Assembly (NCBI GenBank): GCA_018296165.2
Contig: JACKQL020000075.1
Span: 124,001-188,000 of the forward strand
DNA length: 64,000 nucleotides
Origin: Termitomyces sp. T153
Lineage: Eukaryota > Basidiomycota > Agaricomycetes > Agaricales > Lyophyllaceae
Direction of reading: 5' to 3'
Positions 59,095 through 64,000 of this stretch are shown here, piece after piece. How positions within the stretch are numbered: position 1 is the stretch's first letter; every line of letters begins with the position of its first letter. The notes under the pieces are model-generated. The model was given only the letters and a program-made list of their open reading frames with translations, was not told the DNA's origin and made no database searches. The translations under genes and the position numbers were made by a program.

Positions 59095-60652
59095 GGGAAA
59101 CTCTGTGGCTAAACCCAACTAGAGTAGAACTTAGGCTCTAAACAAAGGTTGCTAGCAGAACAATGCTAAAGGCTGGCACTAAGAGTAGCAAAGATAGCAA
59201 TAAAAGACAATAATGAAACAAAAGTAGCCATAGGTGCTACTGCTAAACATGGAGTGGGCAAAATAGTACCCTAATGTGGTACTGGCTGAGCAAAACAACA
59301 AGGGTGCTAATTCAACAGAGAAATTGCTAGAGCAAAAGAAGAAGCATTAGAGTTGCTAGACTTAGATCTGAAGTCTGGGGCTAATAGCAAGGTGCAATTC
59401 TTTTATGGTAATATAGAAAACATAACAGTATTTATAGTAAGTAAAGGTAATGAAATTAAAAGGTGTCAATAATAGTGAAAAGAGTTAGTAGCAACATAGG
59501 CAAGTCAGGAGGAATGGCTTGTGAAGGTCAATAACCCAAAGTGTAGCTAAGTTCAACACCTAGAATGATAGCCAGTATGCGGGTCACTAGAGTGGTGCAT
59601 ATTAAGGAAATAAAACCAAATCAAGATATAATGAAAGACTGCAGCAATAATACCAAGAAAGGAAATATTGTTGGGGACTTTGCTAGGAGGGTGCCAGAGT
59701 GCACTAGAGGAAAGTTGGTCAGTGGGCTGAAGGCCTAGATCATGCATGACAAAGTCATGTGACTAATGCATTGCATAAAAACTGGAAATTCTGGAAGTTG
59801 CCAAAACATAAGAAAAGACAGAAATCTGTACTCAGCAAGAATAGGGTCTTATCACCACTATGTTGGATGGATAATAGCTTACCAAAGTGATTCTGAGTAG
59901 GTTCATCAAGGATTGGACTCAGCTCTTCAAGTTCAGATCCAGCAGGTGTGATCAAGAGGAATATACACCTGTAAAAGGAATGTCAGGTGCTCCTGAGGCT
60001 TCTTAATGTGTTCCCAGATCTAGAATAGATCAAGGCCTTTATCCTCAAAAGTTCAATGCAAATCCATACAACTGCTTGTATCTATTTGTTCCTTATCTTG
60101 ATCTTGATCTTATCTATAAGCATCAACCTGACAATACAACCATTTGTATATGTTTGTGCATTCTACTCTCCACTTTTTTGTCAATGGCCTTTGTTCTGGT
60201 CTAGGTAATGGAATTCCTATGGTACATGTAATCATGAACCCATCTCCTTTCATAATCAAACCATCTGAGGGAATTTCCTCTGTTTATGCAATGACACATC
60301 TGTGTTTCTATGTAACTCTTTTCTTGTCTCAACATATTCAACCCATGCATATCATGATGAATCCCTACTTGTCTCCATAGTCTGGAATTCATGTTGCCCC
60401 TCATTGGTATATCCTATAATCTTTCTCTACTGAGGTCACAAAAAAGAGCCTGCTTATTGATTGTGTAGGAAAACAAAGACATGGACAGCTTGGATCAACT
60501 CATGTTGTTTTATGTAGATGCAATCTCGCATTAATATTTGCGTCCAATGATTTTCCTGCCCCTTCAGTACGAAGCAGCTACCTGAATAATTGCCTGTTTG
60601 TACCTCTATTCAAGACAAATGTGAGATTATGCACTGAGCCGATAATCCTCCA
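59095..60652. other. Gene-free segment between the LTR cluster and the IML2-family gene
   Basis: CpG-poor to about 60530, then CpG-normal. No gene is supported. GCTA-rich short strings (for example GGTGCTACTGCTAAAC) recur in 59100-59360, suggesting a decayed repeat. The 3' UTR of the minus-strand gene would start just left of 60653. Confidence 0.35.
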
Positions 60653-63528
60653 TCAAATCCCCAACGCTTCCCTCTTAGCCGCAATCTCATCCCTAAGCAT
60701 CGACACCCGACTATCCAACCGACTCGACAAATCCACCTCGCTCCTCGCAAGCGCCATCGCCGCTTCCAACTTCTTCCCCGCCGCCTTCGTCGCCTTATCC
60801 CACTCCGTCAACCTCCTAACAGCCTCATGCACCCCCTTTGCGCCACCCTCCCCAAATGCCCCAACACCCGCCTCCATCTCACCGGCCTCAACCTCCTTCA
60901 AATCTAGCACTGCAAGCTCAAACATCGCCACACCCCCCACCCACGTCGACACCTTAATCTCAGACTGCAACTCACACGCGGCCTTGAGGCTCTCCCTCGC
61001 CGCGGCGTACTCGCCTGCCGTACGCTCACACATACCGATGAGGAGATGCCGTATGGCGTGTTCGTCCGGCGTATCGATGTCTGGAAGCTCGTTTAGGTTT
61101 CCTTCACTCGAGCCGGCTATGAGTCCCTTGGCTCCGTCAGCTATCGAAGAGGATGAGCCGGAGCGGTGAAGATTGGCAGAGAGCGGCATAGGCTGGAGAG
61201 CGTGTGAAAATCCGAACATAGGACGAGGGGCGCGACCTGGTCGTGCTGAGGTTGGGACGACGGGAGAAACTGGAGGGATGGGAGTGGCGGCATCTGCGAT
61301 GGAGAGAGGGCGTGGAGGTGTGAGGGCAGACCATTCTCTGATGTGGGCCCGGGCCAGACGCCTCTCTATCCGTGCATGTGTATTCCAGACTAAACGAGAG
61401 ATTGGATAAGTGTAATCCAATTTATCAAGCACTTTCTCTTACAGAGCCCAAGTTCCTCCGCAATACTAATTTTGATCGCCTGTGCCCACAACTTCGGATC
61501 TCCACCTCTCCGCTTCTGTTTCTCCTGATAAAACGCCACTGATTCCGAAAAATTTCAGTACTCGTCGTCACGCGACATACCCCCCCAAGACAGACTCACG
61601 TTTCTTCTTGATCAACACCTCCGTAGGTAGATCCTTCCCGCTGATCTTCTTTTTGTCGATCAAGTCAGGAACCACGTCCAAAAGCGCCTGCGCTTTCGTC
61701 GTGTTTCCTAGAGAAATATAGCAGCCTGCAGCCAAGAAGTAATATGTTCCATGACTCCTGTCAGAGAAAGACTCATAAGTGCATGTAGGCCGGTGAGCAC
61801 TATTGACGCACCAACTATTAAGCTCAGTGACTTTAATGAACATATCCGCCGCCTCCTGATATCGCCGTTGACCCAACAACGTCCACGCAAGCTCAAATAC
61901 CAACTACACAAACCAGTGTCATCAAGCGCGTAAGTGGAACAAGTTTTGTTAGAGAGATACCAACCAGTGTATCAGCCTGTGCGAATGAGTGTGGACGATC
62001 GGGGCGCAGTCCATCACGCAACACCTTTATCGCACCTTCTGGATCATACGACATGCGCATGATCTTTGCCTGTCAATCACGATGTCAGATTATAGGTGAT
62101 TTCTAGGTGAATGTAACGAACGCGATTGAGGATCCATAGAGCACCTTGCGGGAACCGTGCCTCGATGCTGTGTTGGAAAACGCAATCCGTTAGTCAGAGA
62201 CGTAGGATGGATGTATTAAAATGTACCTGGTAACGATGGCCTTGTATTGTTTAATGATATGCGCCTCGTCCGCTTGGTATCCAGAAAGGAGGAGCACGAC
62301 ACCATAATACGTCATCAGCACCAGCCTGAACGGAAAGAGTTTAGGCCCGAAGATAAAGACACAAAACTCAGACAAGAGCACACACCCCGAAAATACCGAA
62401 TGCACATCCGACTTTCCTGCTGACACTGCAAGCGCCCTCAGTGCCAATTTACGATCGTATTTAAACCCCAACAGCCCGACTACACCTCTGCAGCCATTGG
62501 TGGCGGCACTGTCAGCACTCCAGCCAAGTTAAAGGTACAAAGGGTGACACTCACTGCACCTTTTTCGGCAACAACGAAAACACCAGATTGAACAACCCAT
62601 ACCCAAACGCCGTACCTGAGATAATCAAGTCCTCTATTGGTCCGTCAGGCGGTAGCTCCTCCGCATCGGATGGAGGACTGTTGGTGTTTGAATTCGACGA
62701 TATGGATAAGGAGCTTGAAGTGAAGCGCGAGAAAAATGATTTGGATGTTGAGGACGTGGTTGCGACGGCAGCAGTGGATGATGTATACGAGGAGAGGGAG
62801 GAGTGGAGTGAGAGAGTGGATGATTTGCGCGAAGGTGCGGGTGTGGCGGATGGTGTTGTGTAAGCGTCTAGGCCATTAGGAAATACAGTTTTGTAAAGTC
62901 TGAATGAAATGAGCACGCAGCTGTGAAGATGACAGACTTGGACATACTTTGAGAACTTAGAGTGTGCGCTGTTCAGAGAGTACCTGCGTGAGTGACGTGA
63001 GCTGGCCCTTATGTACAGGCGGAAAAGACGAACATGCACTGAAGATAACCCATGTATGATTCGCTGTGCAAGCAGGGTGAGTGGTAATAGATTGAAGACA
63101 CCGCTAATGCACACCTCAAAGCATTCGTGAGGCCCAGGAGTACCACCGCATCTGCATTGAGGATCTCGAATTCTAACCCTGGCGTAAAGCGTCGTTTCGC
63201 CTGTGACTTGACGACATTTTTCATCTGACGCCTCGACCCCGCTTCAGAAAGACTCAGACATCGAGATGCCTCCGCTAGTAATCCAGTCTACTTCGAGATG
63301 AGCCATCGAAGACAAGACAGATTGTAGATCAGACGTTACCTCCATACCAAGCGCTGCCTCCATAAATGCACACACGCCTTGTCCAAGAAGATGATACGGA
63401 TCATCTCCCCCTGCGAAATGCTCTTTTGCGTGATAGAGGTCGTTGGAGAAGAGATAGTTGAAACCACGCGTGGCAGATACAAGCAACTCGACGTTGCCGG
63501 CTTCACTGGGTATTGCTGGCAAGGCCAT
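60653..63528 (-). CDS. IML2: IML2/TTC39-family TPR protein
   Basis: Thirteen exons are read on the minus strand: 63340-63528, 63115-63287, 63034-63063, 62948-62983, 62555-62899, 62386-62487, 62227-62325, 62122-62167, 61965-62069, 61812-61903, 61600-61757, 61443-61538 and 60653-61389. Total 2208 nt, 735 residues, frame kept at every junction. Diagnostic segments are [17 protein letters not shown] near the start, [74 protein letters not shown] and [17 protein letters not shown], all typical of the family. Fungal Iml2 is linked to clearance of inclusion bodies and lipid droplets, and animal TTC39 proteins are related; the mechanism is not settled. A Ser-rich disordered insert lies in exon 5. It looks intact. 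Two exons are only 30 and 36 nt. Confidence 0.9.
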
Positions 63529-63964
63529 TAGAGTCTATAGGATGAATATAATAATGTAGTACAATAGAAGGTAAAGAGAGAAGAGGTTGTTGATGAAGAA
63601 GCTTGGCGGGACGGACAAGAAATCTGTCCGAGATTTTCGATGAATTGAGCTCGGATGTTGGGCGATCATATCGGGCGGTGGCGGTGTTCTTGACGACTAT
63701 TTCAGGTTGTACATGTACTTCCAGCGGCAAGGCTCTTTTGGCGCCCGCGGTGCTTTGCATGACCGCAATATGTGTCACAGCTGTACTTCCTAATCCAATA
63801 GTCCTTCCACGACCTTCCTGTCCCTGTCCTCGCACGATGTCCTGTAAGTCTTTTCGTGCTTGCCTGTTACCGATGTCACCGAAGCTATCAGTCCCCACAG
63901 TTTTCGGTGAGGCTTGCGAGGGTTTGGACCCCGCATCTATGTATGTAGCGTTACCGAAAAGCAT
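63503..63964 (-). other. Unassigned ORF upstream of the IML2-family gene
   Basis: An open stretch of 153 codons on the minus strand, overlapping the first bases of the IML2 coding start in another frame. It has host-type composition (KPSQASPKTVGTDSFGDIG) but no domain. It may be an exon of a gene beyond the window, 5' leader sequence, or chance. On the plus strand an ATG at 63970-63972 is followed by GTAAGT at 63994, a possible first exon of a divergent gene. Confidence 0.25.
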
Positions 63965-64000
63965 AAAAATGCTGAGTTTCTCTTTCTTCCCTTGTAAGTA

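Overview
The window looks like a mushroom-forming basidiomycete (Agaricomycetes) chromosome. Its host genes carry many 46-98 bp GT-AG introns, several with CTRAY-like branch sites, and include an agaric-style protein-kinase-like gene, a seven-helix DUF6534-type gene, a bHLH regulator and an IML2/TTC39-family gene. The rest is mostly Ty3/Gypsy chromovirus debris. The species cannot be named from the sequence.

Layout. 1-5640: CpG-poor repeat DNA, including an internally deleted Ty3/Gypsy element on the minus strand (1244-4596). 5640-19384: a CpG-normal host island with a bHLH transcription factor (7822-9041, +), a kinase-like gene (13603-15926, +), a many-exon DUF6534-type membrane protein gene (about 16837-18569, -) and a small repeat or hairpin cluster (18658-18855). 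19385-38918: three LTR elements nested inside one another. Chromovirus A (+, 19385-38918) is split inside its protease region by chromovirus B (-, 21497-34884). The 3' LTR of B is in turn split by element C (+, 21569-28626). Target-site duplications support each level (A: ATCAC/ATTAC, imperfect; B: CAGCC; C: CTCAC). 40255-47741: a second type of Ty3 element, D (+), with an LTR related to that of C, cut off by element E (+, 47742-52363). 53651-55296: a minus-strand B-family fragment. 55297-56530: a decayed Tc1/mariner transposon. 56919-59089: a solo LTR that carries a second solo LTR inside it, each with a perfect 5-bp duplication. 60653-63528: the intact, 13-exon IML2/TTC39 gene on the minus strand.

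Most notable observation. Element C has LTRs of about 1.1 kb but no recognisable protease, reverse transcriptase or integrase. On the strand opposite to its LTR transcription it carries a gene-like structure of four exons (25729-27329). All three introns have GT-AG ends and keep one reading frame of 476 codons, broken only by two stop codons. The product would have a six-cysteine pattern (C-x2-C-x6-C-x15-C-x2-C-x6-C) resembling a fungal Zn2Cys6 cluster. Antisense introns would survive retrotransposition because they are not spliced from the element's own RNA. Element D, or a relative with the same LTR ends, is a plausible source of the proteins that moved C.

Host genes show no operon-like arrangement. 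All intron and exon positions are read by eye from splice signals, frame continuity and family resemblance.
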